Part shown: piece after piece, positions 28,035 to 37,358 of the stretch | Layout of the letters: the number at the start of each line of letters is the position of its first letter | How positions within the stretch are numbered: the first letter of the stretch is position 1 | NCBI RefSeq assembly: GCF_002846335.1 | Contig: NZ_PJMQ01000001.1 | Location: forward strand, 4,030,001-4,094,000 | Reading direction: 5' to 3' | DNA length: 64,000 nt | From: Janthinobacterium sp. 61 | Lineage (GTDB): Bacteria; Pseudomonadota; Gammaproteobacteria; Burkholderiales; Burkholderiaceae_D | Position numbers and translations under genes: made by a program | Notes under the pieces: generated by a model | Seen by the model: only the letters and a program-made list of their open reading frames with translations | What the model was told of the DNA's origin: nothing | Database searches by the model: none

Positions 28035-28853
28035 CTATTGATCTCTTTCTGCGCCAGCTGTCTTGCGCTTCGGGCGGAACACCGCCGTGTCATTGTAAAA
28101 ATCGTCATCCTGGTCCTCGCACCAGCCGGGCAAGCCAAGCACGGGCAGCGGCGTGAAGTCGGCTGTCGTCAAGCCATCACTGGCCAGGTCTTGCGCCACC
28201 CGTTCGTCGAGCCAGGTGCGCCGTGCCGCATCATCGAGTGTGAAGTAGGCGTCGCTGGCAAAGATCACGCGCGTGTGCGCCGTGATGGCCTTGCGCGGCG
28301 CCACCAGTTTTTCCATCAGCGCGTGGCCAAACAGCCAGACTTCGGCGTCGCCACCGGCGCCAAACTTGTCGCGCTGCGCGATAAAAGCGCTGCGCCAGTC
28401 GTGTCCGCGCAAGGCTGCTTCCAGCGCGCGTCCAGCATCGCTGTCGCGCAGCACCAGCAAGGCGGAATTTTCGTCAAAGATCGTGGCGCCGTCGCGTGCC
28501 GGCCCGCGCGATTTGCCGACGCCGGACAGGGCGATCTGCGCCGCCTGCAGCGCGTTCAGCTGCCGCTTGATGCAGGGGAAGGTGAGCCACACGAGCGCGT
28601 TGAAAAAATCGTGCAGATTGTCGCGCGTGGGCACGCCGCCCGTCGCGCCGATGAACTCCTCGTACGCCACGCCTTCGGGCAAGTCCGCTTGCGGCACGAA
28701 GGCCAGCGGCAGGCCGGACGGATTGCGCAGGTCCAGCGCCCGCGCCCGCCGGTTGAGCGCCTGGACCACCGTGTCGCGCTGCAGGTCCAGCTGCCGTCGC
28801 GCCGGCAGCACCGTGGCAAACCAGGGACGGGTCCAGTCTATCGATGGCAGCAT
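28035..28853 (-). CDS. DUF3025-domain protein
   Basis: 272 residues from ATG 28853 (MLPSIDWTRPWF). Matches the DUF3025 pattern: GLPLAFVPQADLPEGVAYEE, the block TRDNLHDFFNALVWLTFP and PVLGLPGWCEDQDDDFYND near the C-terminus. No signal peptide or membrane helix. No function is known for the family. It lies 7 bp after pyrC and is almost certainly co-transcribed. Confidence 0.85.
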   Translation of the reverse strand: MLPSIDWTRPWFATVLPARRQLDLQRDTVVQALNRRARALDLRNPSGLPLAFVPQADLPEGVAYEEFIGATGGVPTRDNLHDFFNALVWLTFPCIKRQLNALQAAQIALSGVGKSRGPARDGATIFDENSALLVLRDSDAGRALEAALRGHDWRSAFIAQRDKFGAGGDAEVWLFGHALMEKLVAPRKAITAHTRVIFASDAYFTLDDAARRTWLDERVAQDLASDGLTTADFTPLPVLGLPGWCEDQDDDFYNDTAVFRPKRKTAGAERDQ

Positions 28854-28860
28854 GGAACGC

Positions 28861-29913
28861 TTAGACCATTTTCCAGTTGATCTGCTCGCCCGCGTTGAGC
28901 GGAATGACATGGCTGTCACCCAGTGGCAGCGAGGCTGGCAAGGTCCAGCTTTCGCGCTTCAAGGTGATGGTGTCCGTGTTGCGCGGCACGCCGTAGAAGG
29001 CCGGACCATGGAAGCTGGCAAACGCTTCGAGCTTGTCGAGCGCGCCGGCGCGTTCGAACGCTTCGGCGTACATTTCCATCGCGTGCAGGGCCGTGTAGCA
29101 ACCGGCGCAGCCGCAGGCCATTTCCTTGGCGCCTTGCGCGTGCGGCGCCGAATCGGTACCGAGGAAGAAGCGCTCGTCGCCGCTGGCGGCGGCCGTCATC
29201 AGCGCCAAACGGTGCTCTTCGCGCTTGAGGATGGGCAGGCAGTAGTAATGGGGGCGGATGCCGCCCTTGAAAATCTCGTTGCGGTTGTACAGCAAATGAT
29301 GCGCCGTAATGGTGGCGGCGATCGGGCCTTCCGCTTCGGCCACGTACTGCGCCGCATCCTTGGTCGTGATGTGCTCAAACACCACGGACAGGGCCGGGAA
29401 GGCGCTGCGCAGCGGGCGCATCACGCGTTCGATGAAGACGGCTTCACGGTCGAAAATGTCGATCTCCGGATCTGTCACTTCGCCATGCACGAGGAAGGGC
29501 ATGCCCACTTCCTGCATCACTTCGAGCACCTTGTAGCAGTTCTTCAAATCAGTCACGCCCAGGTCGGAATTCGTCGTGGCGCCGGCCGGATACAATTTGA
29601 CGGCCTGCACGATGCCGCTGTCCTGCGCGCGGCGGATTTCGTCGGGCGAGGTGTTGTTCGTCAGGTACAGCACCATCAGCGGATCGAAGTTCACGCCTTC
29701 GGGCACGGCAGCCAGGATGCGCTCGCGGTAGGCGCTAGCGTCCGCCGTGGTGGTGACGGGCGGTTTCAGGTTCGGCATGACGATGGCGCGGCCGAACTGG
29801 CGCGCGCTGTGCGGCAGCACACTGGCCATGACGGCGCCGTCGCGCAGGTGCAAATGCCAGTCGTCAGGACGGGTAATGGTAATGGATGCGGGGGTGTGAT
29901 CGAGTGTGGACAT
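28861..29913 (-). CDS. pyrC: Dihydroorotase
   Basis: 350 residues, class II (E. coli-type) enzyme cyclising carbamoyl aspartate to dihydroorotate in pyrimidine synthesis. Metal ligands in [10 protein letters not shown] (His20, His22), the lysine to be carboxylated in [13 protein letters not shown], then [18 protein letters not shown] and GTDSAPHA carrying the remaining His and Asp. Its promoter lies in the 150-bp gap to the amidohydrolase. It heads a four-gene run plus one small ORF. Confidence 0.97.
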   Translation of the reverse strand: MSTLDHTPASITITRPDDWHLHLRDGAVMASVLPHSARQFGRAIVMPNLKPPVTTTADASAYRERILAAVPEGVNFDPLMVLYLTNNTSPDEIRRAQDSGIVQAVKLYPAGATTNSDLGVTDLKNCYKVLEVMQEVGMPFLVHGEVTDPEIDIFDREAVFIERVMRPLRSAFPALSVVFEHITTKDAAQYVAEAEGPIAATITAHHLLYNRNEIFKGGIRPHYYCLPILKREEHRLALMTAAASGDERFFLGTDSAPHAQGAKEMACGCAGCYTALHAMEMYAEAFERAGALDKLEAFASFHGPAFYGVPRNTDTITLKRESWTLPASLPLGDSHVIPLNAGEQINWKMV

Positions 29914-30014
29914 GGCGGCTGCTCTCAGGCGGTCATTGCGGATACCGCCATTTTACCAGCCACAGGGCCGTCCCGCCGGCCCGGAGAGGCAGTGCACACC
30001 AGCTGCCGGACGAC

Positions 30015-30042
30015 AAAACGGCCAGTGTGCACTGGCCGTTTT
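30015..30042 (-). terminator. Bidirectional-looking terminator after the amidohydrolase gene
   Basis: Perfect inverted repeat AAAACGGCCAGTG / CACTGGCCGTTTT, giving a 12-bp stem with a 4-base loop and a T run, 23 bp after the amidohydrolase stop. Confidence 0.8.
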
Positions 30043-30064
30043 CAATATCAGGAGTACACGCGAA

Positions 30065-31522
30065 TCAGGACGCGGCAGGCGCAAGCTCTTGTTTCGCCAC
30101 CCAGGCACGGATTTCGGCGAGCATCCGGTCCAGCGCGGCGCGGTCATACACGTGGCCACGGCTAACCACCAGGCGGATCTGGCGCGTGGCGCCAATGTCC
30201 TGCAGTGGGTTGGCGTCGAGCACCAGCAAATCGGCCGCCTTGCCGGCCGCCACGCTGCCGTAGCGGCCCAGCTTGCCCAGGAAGCGGGGCCCGTTGATGA
30301 CGGCCGACTGCAAGGCTTGCTGCGGTGTCAGGCCGTACTGCACGTACAGGCCGATTTCATCGTGCAAGGCCTGGCCCGGATAGTCGAAGGAATTCAAAAA
30401 TCCCGCATCGGTGCCGGCGATGATGCTCACGCCCTGCTGCTGCAAAATGGGCAGCAGCTTTGCCGACTGCTCGAACTGCGCATGGCGCTGGACGATCGCA
30501 TCCGGGCCATCCTTGGCGGCGCGCTGCACGCGCCAGTCGTAGGTGGCGCGCAAGCCCTTGCCGATATATTGCAGGGCCGGATCGTGCGTGTGGTCTTCGC
30601 GGTCCAGGTAGGCCGTCACGCGCGAGCCCCAGAGGGTCGGCACGATGGCCGTGCCGCGGGCGGCCAGGTAGCTGAAGGCCTTGCGCGCCGTCGGCTCGTC
30701 GTAGCTCTGCAAGCTCTCGCGCATGGCGTCCTTGCCCGTCATCGCGCCGGTAGCCACCTTGTCCGTCAGCTCCTGTTCGCGCGGCGTGGTGGCGCGCAGC
30801 AAGTACGATTGATGCTCAATGGTGCCCAGGCCCGCATCGGCCATCTGCTCCAGGGTCAGCTGCACAGGGATATGGCCCGAGGTGCGCATGCCCCGTTCGC
30901 GCGCCTGGCGCAGCGCTTCCAGGTACAGCTCCGGCTTCAGCGTGTTTTCCGTGATCTTCACAAAGTCCACTTGCTGCGCCTGCAGGCCGTCGAGCGCGCG
31001 CGTGACTTCCTGCGGCGTACCTACTTCGATGGTGCCCTTCCACAGCGGCTTGATGCCCTCGAGCTTCGCGCCGGAAGTAAAGATCGTCGGGCCTTGCAGC
31101 TGGCCCGCGTTGATTTGCTGGCGCCAGGCCAGTACCGTGTCGGGCAAGTCGCCCGAGCAGTCGCGCACCGTGGTGATGCCATGCGCCAGGTACAAAGGCA
31201 GCAACTGCTTGTTCTCGTCAATCAGCTCTGGGCCGCCGCCAAAATGCACATGCGTGTCCCACAGCCCCGGCATCAGGTATTTGCCGGGCAGGCGGATGGT
31301 CTGCTTCGGCGCGTAGTTGCGCAACTGCGCGTCATTGATGACGGCGACGATACTGTCGCCCTTGAGCAGCACGGTCTTGCCCTTGACGGTGTGGCCGGCG
31401 GCAACGTCGATCAGGGTAGCGTCGCGCAGGGCGATGTCGACGGCGATCCTGTCAGCCGCGTGGGCATGGACCAGCATGCCCAGCGCCAGCATCGCGCCGG
31501 CTAATTGTTTCATGAGAGGCAT
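30065..31522 (-). CDS. Exported metal-dependent amidohydrolase
   Basis: 485 residues from ATG 31522; GTG 31528 and ATG 31513 are alternatives. Signal peptide MKQLAGAMLALGMLVHAHA, then the amidohydrolase barrel: LMPGLWDTHVHFGG (two metal His), FVKITENTL (bridging Lys), SGHIPVQL and TIEHQSY (His ligands), GTDAGFLNSFDYPG (catalytic Asp). This is the imidazolonepropionase/prolidase-like group found in periplasmic proteins that hydrolyse cyclic amides or dipeptides. A terminator follows. It stands between pyrC and the glt importer with no clear link to either. Confidence 0.88.
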   Translation of the reverse strand: MPLMKQLAGAMLALGMLVHAHAADRIAVDIALRDATLIDVAAGHTVKGKTVLLKGDSIVAVINDAQLRNYAPKQTIRLPGKYLMPGLWDTHVHFGGGPELIDENKQLLPLYLAHGITTVRDCSGDLPDTVLAWRQQINAGQLQGPTIFTSGAKLEGIKPLWKGTIEVGTPQEVTRALDGLQAQQVDFVKITENTLKPELYLEALRQARERGMRTSGHIPVQLTLEQMADAGLGTIEHQSYLLRATTPREQELTDKVATGAMTGKDAMRESLQSYDEPTARKAFSYLAARGTAIVPTLWGSRVTAYLDREDHTHDPALQYIGKGLRATYDWRVQRAAKDGPDAIVQRHAQFEQSAKLLPILQQQGVSIIAGTDAGFLNSFDYPGQALHDEIGLYVQYGLTPQQALQSAVINGPRFLGKLGRYGSVAAGKAADLLVLDANPLQDIGATRQIRLVVSRGHVYDRAALDRMLAEIRAWVAKQELAPAAS

Positions 31523-31552
31523 TGGCACTCAACTTCAAAAAAATAGCGGGAA

Positions 31553-32278
<726 letters not shown>

Positions 32279-32297
32279 CTTGTTCTTTCTTTTTCAG

Positions 32298-32990
32298 TTA
32301 GCGAATGATGGCGACGCGTTTCTGCAGGCGTTTTACCAGGAACGACAAGGCATAGCACAGCACGAAATACACGACGGCCACAAACACATACATTTCCACC
32401 AGGCGGCCGTCGCGCTGCGCGATTTTCGAGGCGGCACCGACGAAATCGGGAATCGACAGCACGTACACAAGCGACACGTCCTGGAACAGCACGATGGTTT
32501 GCGTCAGCAGCACGGGGATCATGTTGCGGAAGGCCTGCGGCAGCACGATGCTGCCCATGGTTTGCCGGTAGTTCATGCCCAGCGCCTGGCCAGCCCATAC
32601 CTGGCCACGTGGAATCGACTGTATGCCACTGCGCATGATCTCGCAATAGTAGGCCGCCTCGAACATGATGAAGGTGATCAATGCGGAAGAAAACGCGCCC
32701 ACTTTCACGGGTTCGTTCGCGCCGATGACCCAGGCAGCGATGTACGGCACCAGAAAGTAGAACCAGAAGATCACCAGCACCAGCGGGATCGAGCGTATCA
32801 GGTTGACGTAGCTTGATGCCACGCCCGAGATGAGGCGGTTGCTGGACAGGCGCATCAGCGCCAGCAGTGTGCCCAGCACGATGCCGCCCACCATGGCCAG
32901 CGCCGTCAGTTTCAGGGTGAAGACCATACCTGTCTGGAACAGGTAAACCCACGAGCGGGAGATGACATCGAAGTCGAAGTTGCCCAACAT
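32298..32990 (-). CDS. gltK: Glutamate/aspartate ABC importer, permease
   Basis: 230 residues with about five TM helices and the amino-acid permease EAA loop (YYCEIMRSGIQSIPRGQVWAGQALGM). N-terminal FDFDVISRSWVYLFQTGMVFTL is typical of GltK. It pairs with GltJ to form the membrane channel. Its start lies 1 base beyond the gltJ stop. Confidence 0.93.
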   Translation of the reverse strand: MLGNFDFDVISRSWVYLFQTGMVFTLKLTALAMVGGIVLGTLLALMRLSSNRLISGVASSYVNLIRSIPLVLVIFWFYFLVPYIAAWVIGANEPVKVGAFSSALITFIMFEAAYYCEIMRSGIQSIPRGQVWAGQALGMNYRQTMGSIVLPQAFRNMIPVLLTQTIVLFQDVSLVYVLSIPDFVGAASKIAQRDGRLVEMYVFVAVVYFVLCYALSFLVKRLQKRVAIIR

Positions 32991-32991
32991 A

Positions 32992-33741
32992 TCAGTGTCC
33001 TCCCGTCTTGGCGCCGGCGACGATGAAGCCCGGGATGGCGACCTTTTTTTCGATCAGGTGCATCAGCACCACCACCAGCAAATTGACGACGACGTAGATG
33101 ATGGTGGCGGCCGAAAACGCCTCGAACACCTGGAAGGAAAACTCCTGGATGGCGCGCGCGCTGGCCGTCAGTTCGATCAGGCCAATGGTCAGCGCCACGG
33201 AACTGTTCTTGATGATGTTCAGAAATTCACTGGTCAGCGGCGGCATGATGACGCGCGCGGCCATCGGCAGCAAGATGAAACGGTAGGTTTGCGGCAGGGT
33301 CAGGCCCAGCGCGGTGCCAGCCAGTTTCTGCCCGCGCGGCAGCGCCTCGATACCCGTCGTCACCTGCACGGCCACGCGGGAGGAGGTGAAGAATCCCAGG
33401 CACAAAACTGCCGTGACGAATGGTGCATTCGGCAGCGACTTGACCCAGGCGCCCAGGTCCGGCGGCAGCAGTTCCGGCATGACGAAATACCACAGGAACA
33501 TCTGCACCAGCAGCGGCACGTTGCGGAACAATTCAACGTATGCATTGGCCGCGCCCACCAGCCATTTGTTCGGCAGGGTGCGGACGGTGCCGATCACCAG
33601 GCCCAGGATCAGGGCCATGATCCAGGCCGCGCCGGCCGTGGCCAGGGTCCACACCAGGCCGGACCACAGGGTATCCATATACGTGCCCACGCCATCGGGG
33701 GACATCTCCCAGAAGATGCGCCAATTCCAGTTGTAATTCAT
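32992..33741 (-). CDS. gltJ: Glutamate/aspartate ABC importer, permease
   Basis: 249 residues from ATG 33741, chosen because GGAAGGA lies 5 bases upstream. The N-terminal NYNWNWRIFWEMSPDGVGTY is characteristic of GltJ. TM helices and the EAA loop (VTTGIEALPRGQKLAGTALGL) are present. Co-transcribed with gltI upstream across a gap holding a small hairpin. Confidence 0.94.
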   Translation of the reverse strand: MNYNWNWRIFWEMSPDGVGTYMDTLWSGLVWTLATAGAAWIMALILGLVIGTVRTLPNKWLVGAANAYVELFRNVPLLVQMFLWYFVMPELLPPDLGAWVKSLPNAPFVTAVLCLGFFTSSRVAVQVTTGIEALPRGQKLAGTALGLTLPQTYRFILLPMAARVIMPPLTSEFLNIIKNSSVALTIGLIELTASARAIQEFSFQVFEAFSAATIIYVVVNLLVVVLMHLIEKKVAIPGFIVAGAKTGGH

Positions 33742-33786
33742 GATCATCCTTCCCATGCAGCTCAAGGAAAGCGGCCAGCCGCCCAC

Positions 33787-33803
33787 CCCGCAAATGAAGC
33801 GGG
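33787..33803 (-). other. Small hairpin between gltI and gltJ
   Basis: CCCGC / GCGGG (5 bp, 7-base loop) in the gap. Hairpins after binding-protein genes commonly raise their expression over the membrane subunits; here that is inference. Confidence 0.4.
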
Positions 33804-33837
33804 AGGCTTGCGCCCCCCGATTTGTTACGCACTCTTG

Positions 33838-34794
33838 TTACTTTTTCCGTTTGTCCGAGGTCTTCTGTGCTTCGGGCACGGCCGCATACGCAGCCGGGTC
33901 ACCGGAGTCGGTAGGATTCATGAACACGGCCTTCAATTGCGGCGGCATGGGGAATTTCAGGTTGATGTTTTTCGGCGGGATCGGCGAGGTAAACCATTTC
34001 GCATAAATGCGGTTGATGTCATCGCTCTTGTACAGGCGAATCAGCGCTTCGTCGACCACTTTCTTGAAGGCAGGATCGCCCTTGCGCAGCATGATGCCGT
34101 ACGGTTCGACCGACAGCGCTTCTTTGGTGATTTCGTAGTCGTTCGGGTTCTTCGAGTTGGCCACTTGCGACGCCAGCAGGATGTCGTCGTTGGCTTCAGC
34201 CACCGCGCGTCCCGTTTCCAGCATCAGGAACGATTCAGGATGATCCTTGCCGACGGCGATGGTCATGCCCAGGTTCTTTTCCTTGTTCAAAATCGTCATC
34301 TGCTTGATGGTCGACGTGCCGGCCGTGGCGACGAGAGTCTTGCCGCGCAAGTCTTCCAGGGTCTTGATGTTCGACGTTTTCTTCGACAGCACGCGGTTTC
34401 CGATGACAAACATGGTGGGCGCGAATGCCACCTGTTGCTGGCGCTCCAGGTTGTTCGTCGTCGAGCCACATTCGAGGTCGATGGTGCCGTTGGCCATCAG
34501 CGGAATGCGGTTGGCCGACGTGACGGGGCTCATCACCACTTTCAGTTCGCTCATGCCCAGGTGCTTTTGCAGGGCCGTGACGACTTTCATGCACAGGTCG
34601 ATCGAATAGCCTTGGTATTGCTGCTTGTCATCGAGATAGGAGAAGGGAACGGAGCCGTCGCGCACACCGAGGGTGACGGAACCGGCTTTCTTGATCTTGG
34701 CCAAGGTGCCGGTCAATTCCTGGGCCTGGACTGGCGACATGCTGCTGATGACACCGACGCTAAGCAGCGTGGCGATGATTTTGGTCAATTTCAT
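33838..34794 (-). CDS. gltI: Glutamate/aspartate-binding periplasmic protein
   Basis: 318 residues with signal peptide (LTKIIATLLSVGVISSMSPVQA). Solute-binding family 3: TLGVRDGSVPFSYLDD, YSIDLCMKVVTAL, and GSTTNNLERQQQVAFAPTMF, the acidic amino-acid binding block. It has a lysine-rich tail. First gene of the glt operon; 196 bp upstream contains its promoter but no convincing -35/-10 pair. AGGAGAA precedes the ATG. Confidence 0.94.
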   Translation of the reverse strand: MKLTKIIATLLSVGVISSMSPVQAQELTGTLAKIKKAGSVTLGVRDGSVPFSYLDDKQQYQGYSIDLCMKVVTALQKHLGMSELKVVMSPVTSANRIPLMANGTIDLECGSTTNNLERQQQVAFAPTMFVIGNRVLSKKTSNIKTLEDLRGKTLVATAGTSTIKQMTILNKEKNLGMTIAVGKDHPESFLMLETGRAVAEANDDILLASQVANSKNPNDYEITKEALSVEPYGIMLRKGDPAFKKVVDEALIRLYKSDDINRIYAKWFTSPIPPKNINLKFPMPPQLKAVFMNPTDSGDPAAYAAVPEAQKTSDKRKK

Positions 34795-34934
34795 AAATTC
34801 TCCTGGACGGACAAACCGGACACAAAGCCGGACGAAACAACTGTGGTGCTAACGCCACCAATGGAATTAATTTTATTTCATTTTCAGCGCTCGACTAGCC
34901 GTTTTCTGCGATTGTCCGCAAATAGGCGCTATAC

Positions 34935-34954
34935 GCGCGCCTGAATCAGCGCGC
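34935..34954. repeat. GCGCGC inverted repeat between the exporter gene and gltI
   Basis: GCGCGC / GCGCGC with an 8-base loop, 37-56 bp after the exporter stop. No T-tract. It could be a weak terminator or an operator of gltI; nothing decides. Confidence 0.35.
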
Positions 34955-34990
34955 CTGTAGCATTTTTCCTACTGATTTCGCCCCGCCGAT

Positions 34991-36847
34991 TTATTTTGCC
35001 GGCGCCAAGCCCTCCAGCGCGTCGCTCTCCTCCTCCTCATCATCATCCCTGTTCGCCTGCTGGCGTTGCCACATCTGCGCATACAGGCCATCGAGCACCA
35101 GCAATTGCGGATGCGTGCCCCGCTCGACGATGCGGCCATGGTCGAGCACCAGGATTTGCTGGGCGTCGGCCACCGTCGACAGGCGGTGCGCAATAACCAG
35201 CGTGCTGCGGTTTTTCGCAATTTCCTTTAACTGCGACTGGATCGCCTGTTCGGCCTTCGAATCGAGCGCCGAGGTGGCTTCATCGAAGATCAGGATGGCC
35301 GGGTCTTTCAGCAAGGTGCGGGCGATGGCCACGCGCTGCTTTTCGCCACCCGACAGTTTCAAGCCCCGTTCGCCCACCATGGAATTGTAGCCATCTGGCA
35401 AGCTTTCAATAAAATCATGGATCGATGCCGCTTTCGCCGCCGCCACGATGGCGTCCTTGCTGGCGCCCGGCTTGCCGTAGGCGATGTTGTATTCGATGGT
35501 GTCGTTGAACAGCACCGTGTCCTGCGGCACGATGCCGATGGCGGCGCGCAAGGAGTCCTGCGTGACTGTCCGCAAATCCTGGCCATCGATGGTGATGCTG
35601 CCGCCATCGACTTCATAAAAGCGGAACAGCAAACGCGACAGCGTCGACTTGCCCGAACCGCTATGTCCCACCACGGCCGTGGTGGTACCGGCGGGGATCT
35701 GGAAATCCACGTCGAACAGGATTTGCCGCTTGGCTTCATAGCTGAAATCCACATGCGAGAAACGCACCGCCGCGCCCCGCGTCACGAGCGGTTTGGCCTC
35801 TGGCGTATCGGCGATTTCGCGGTTTTCGTTCAGCAGGGAAAACAATCGTTCCATGTCGGCCAGGCTTTGCTTGATTTCGCGGTAGATGACCCCTAAAAAA
35901 TTGAGGGGAATGTACAGTTGGATCATGAAGGCGTTCACCAGGACCAGGTCACCCAGAGTCATGCTGCCGTTGATCACCCCCACCGTGGCGCGCCAGAGAA
36001 TTAACGTCACGGCCGTGGCGATGATCAGGGACTGGCCCGTATTGAGCAGGGACAGGGACGTTTGCGATTTAACGGCGGCTGATTCATAGCGCTGCAAGCC
36101 TTCGTCGTAGCGCTTCGCCTCGTAATCCTCGTTGCCGAAATATTTCACGGTTTCATAGTTGATCAGCGAATCGATGGCCTTGGTATTCGCCTTCGAGTCG
36201 AGGTCGTTCATGGTGCGGCGGAAATGCGTGCGCCAGTTCGTCACCAGCACGGTAAACGCGATGTACGACACGAGCGCGACGGCCGTGATCACGGTGAACC
36301 AGATGTCGTAATGCAAGACCAGATAGCCGAGCACCAGGGTGATTTCCACCAGGGTCGGCAAGATGTTGAACAAGGTATAGGAAATGAGCGAGCCGACGCT
36401 GCGCGTGCCCCGTTCGATATCGCGCGTCATGCCACCCGTCTGCCGGTTCAAGTGGAAGCGCAGCGACAGCGCATGCAGGTGGCGGAATACTTGCAGGGCG
36501 ATGGTGCGCACGGCGCGCTGCGTGACCCGGGCGAACAGGAATTCGCGCAGCTCCGTAAACAAGGTGGTCGACAGGCGCAGCAAGCCGTAGGCTACCAGCA
36601 AGCCGACCGGCAGCACCAGCAGCGCTTGCGGGTGCGCCGCCGTGATCGTCATGGCGTCGACGAGTTTTTTCAGGATCAGAGGCACGCCCACGTTGGCCAG
36701 CTTGGCGCCCACCAGGCACAGCAGCGCCAGCAGTACCCGCCATTTGTAGACCCACAAATACGGCAGCAAGGTCTTGATGGTGGCAAAATCGCTGTGGCTG
36801 GCGGAAGCTGGCGAGTGGGGCGGAGGGGGAGTCTGGGAACGGCGCAT
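34991..36847 (-). CDS. Atm1-type ABC exporter (fused TM and ATPase domains)
   Basis: 618 residues from ATG 36847. The frame is open further but would run across the divergent promoter and into the thioesterase gene. Six TM helices (about 25-330) include the Atm1 signature LINYETVKYFGNEDYEAKRY and SLLNTGQSLI. ATPase domain: GHSGSGKST, LSGGEKQRVAIARTL, ILIFDEATSALD and switch His in VIAHRLSTV. Bacterial Atm1 proteins export glutathione-metal or persulfide adducts. A proline-rich N-terminus precedes the first helix. Unlinked to its neighbours. Confidence 0.92.
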   Translation of the reverse strand: MRRSQTPPPPHSPASASHSDFATIKTLLPYLWVYKWRVLLALLCLVGAKLANVGVPLILKKLVDAMTITAAHPQALLVLPVGLLVAYGLLRLSTTLFTELREFLFARVTQRAVRTIALQVFRHLHALSLRFHLNRQTGGMTRDIERGTRSVGSLISYTLFNILPTLVEITLVLGYLVLHYDIWFTVITAVALVSYIAFTVLVTNWRTHFRRTMNDLDSKANTKAIDSLINYETVKYFGNEDYEAKRYDEGLQRYESAAVKSQTSLSLLNTGQSLIIATAVTLILWRATVGVINGSMTLGDLVLVNAFMIQLYIPLNFLGVIYREIKQSLADMERLFSLLNENREIADTPEAKPLVTRGAAVRFSHVDFSYEAKRQILFDVDFQIPAGTTTAVVGHSGSGKSTLSRLLFRFYEVDGGSITIDGQDLRTVTQDSLRAAIGIVPQDTVLFNDTIEYNIAYGKPGASKDAIVAAAKAASIHDFIESLPDGYNSMVGERGLKLSGGEKQRVAIARTLLKDPAILIFDEATSALDSKAEQAIQSQLKEIAKNRSTLVIAHRLSTVADAQQILVLDHGRIVERGTHPQLLVLDGLYAQMWQRQQANRDDDEEEESDALEGLAPAK

Positions 36848-36908
36848 GGCGAAGGTCGGCTTTTTATGGTTCAATCTGGGCAATTGTAGCCTTTCATGAG
36901 AATAAAAG

Positions 36909-37349
36909 ATGAGCACCTCCCCCGACCACCCCGACAACTGCCTCGCCTCCGGTCTGCCCGCCGGAAAAATGCCGGAACTGCGCATGATGCCCGCGCCGTC
37001 CGACGCCAATGTGTACGGCGACGTCTTCGGCGGCTGGATCATGGCGCAAGTCGATATCGCTGGCTCGCTGCCAGCCACGCGGCGCGCCAACGGCCGCGTC
37101 GCCACCATCGCCGTCAATTCCTTCGTCTTCAAAAATCCCGTGTTCGTCGGCGATCTGCTGTCTTTCTACGCCGAAATAGTCAAGGTTGGCAATACCTCGA
37201 TCACTGTCAATGTCGAGGTGTATGCCGAACGCAACCGCCTGCAGGCATGCATCGTGAAAGTCACGGAAGCGACCCTGATCTACGTGGCGACGGACTCCGA
37301 CCGCAAGCCGCGCAAGGTGCCGCCCATCGAGACCCTGCTGTCGCAATAA
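36909..37349 (+). CDS. Acyl-CoA thioesterase, YciA-like hotdog protein
   Basis: 146 residues. The YciA/BACH hotdog pattern is clear: RMMPAPSDANVYGDVFGGWIMAQVD, with Asp and Gly residues of the active site, then VNSFVFKNPVFVGDLLSFYA. It hydrolyses acyl-CoA esters in the cytoplasm; chain preference unknown. Divergent from the Atm1-type exporter across 61 bp and 9 bp upstream of phoD, with which it may be co-transcribed. Confidence 0.9.
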   Translation: MSTSPDHPDNCLASGLPAGKMPELRMMPAPSDANVYGDVFGGWIMAQVDIAGSLPATRRANGRVATIAVNSFVFKNPVFVGDLLSFYAEIVKVGNTSITVNVEVYAERNRLQACIVKVTEATLIYVATDSDRKPRKVPPIETLLSQ

Positions 37350-37358
37350 TTCCACACT

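Noticed and set aside
36848..37132. Extended N-terminus (95 codons) of the Atm1-type exporter
   Set aside because: It would overlap the divergent thioesterase gene and lacks family similarity; the ATG at 36847 gives a normal protein.
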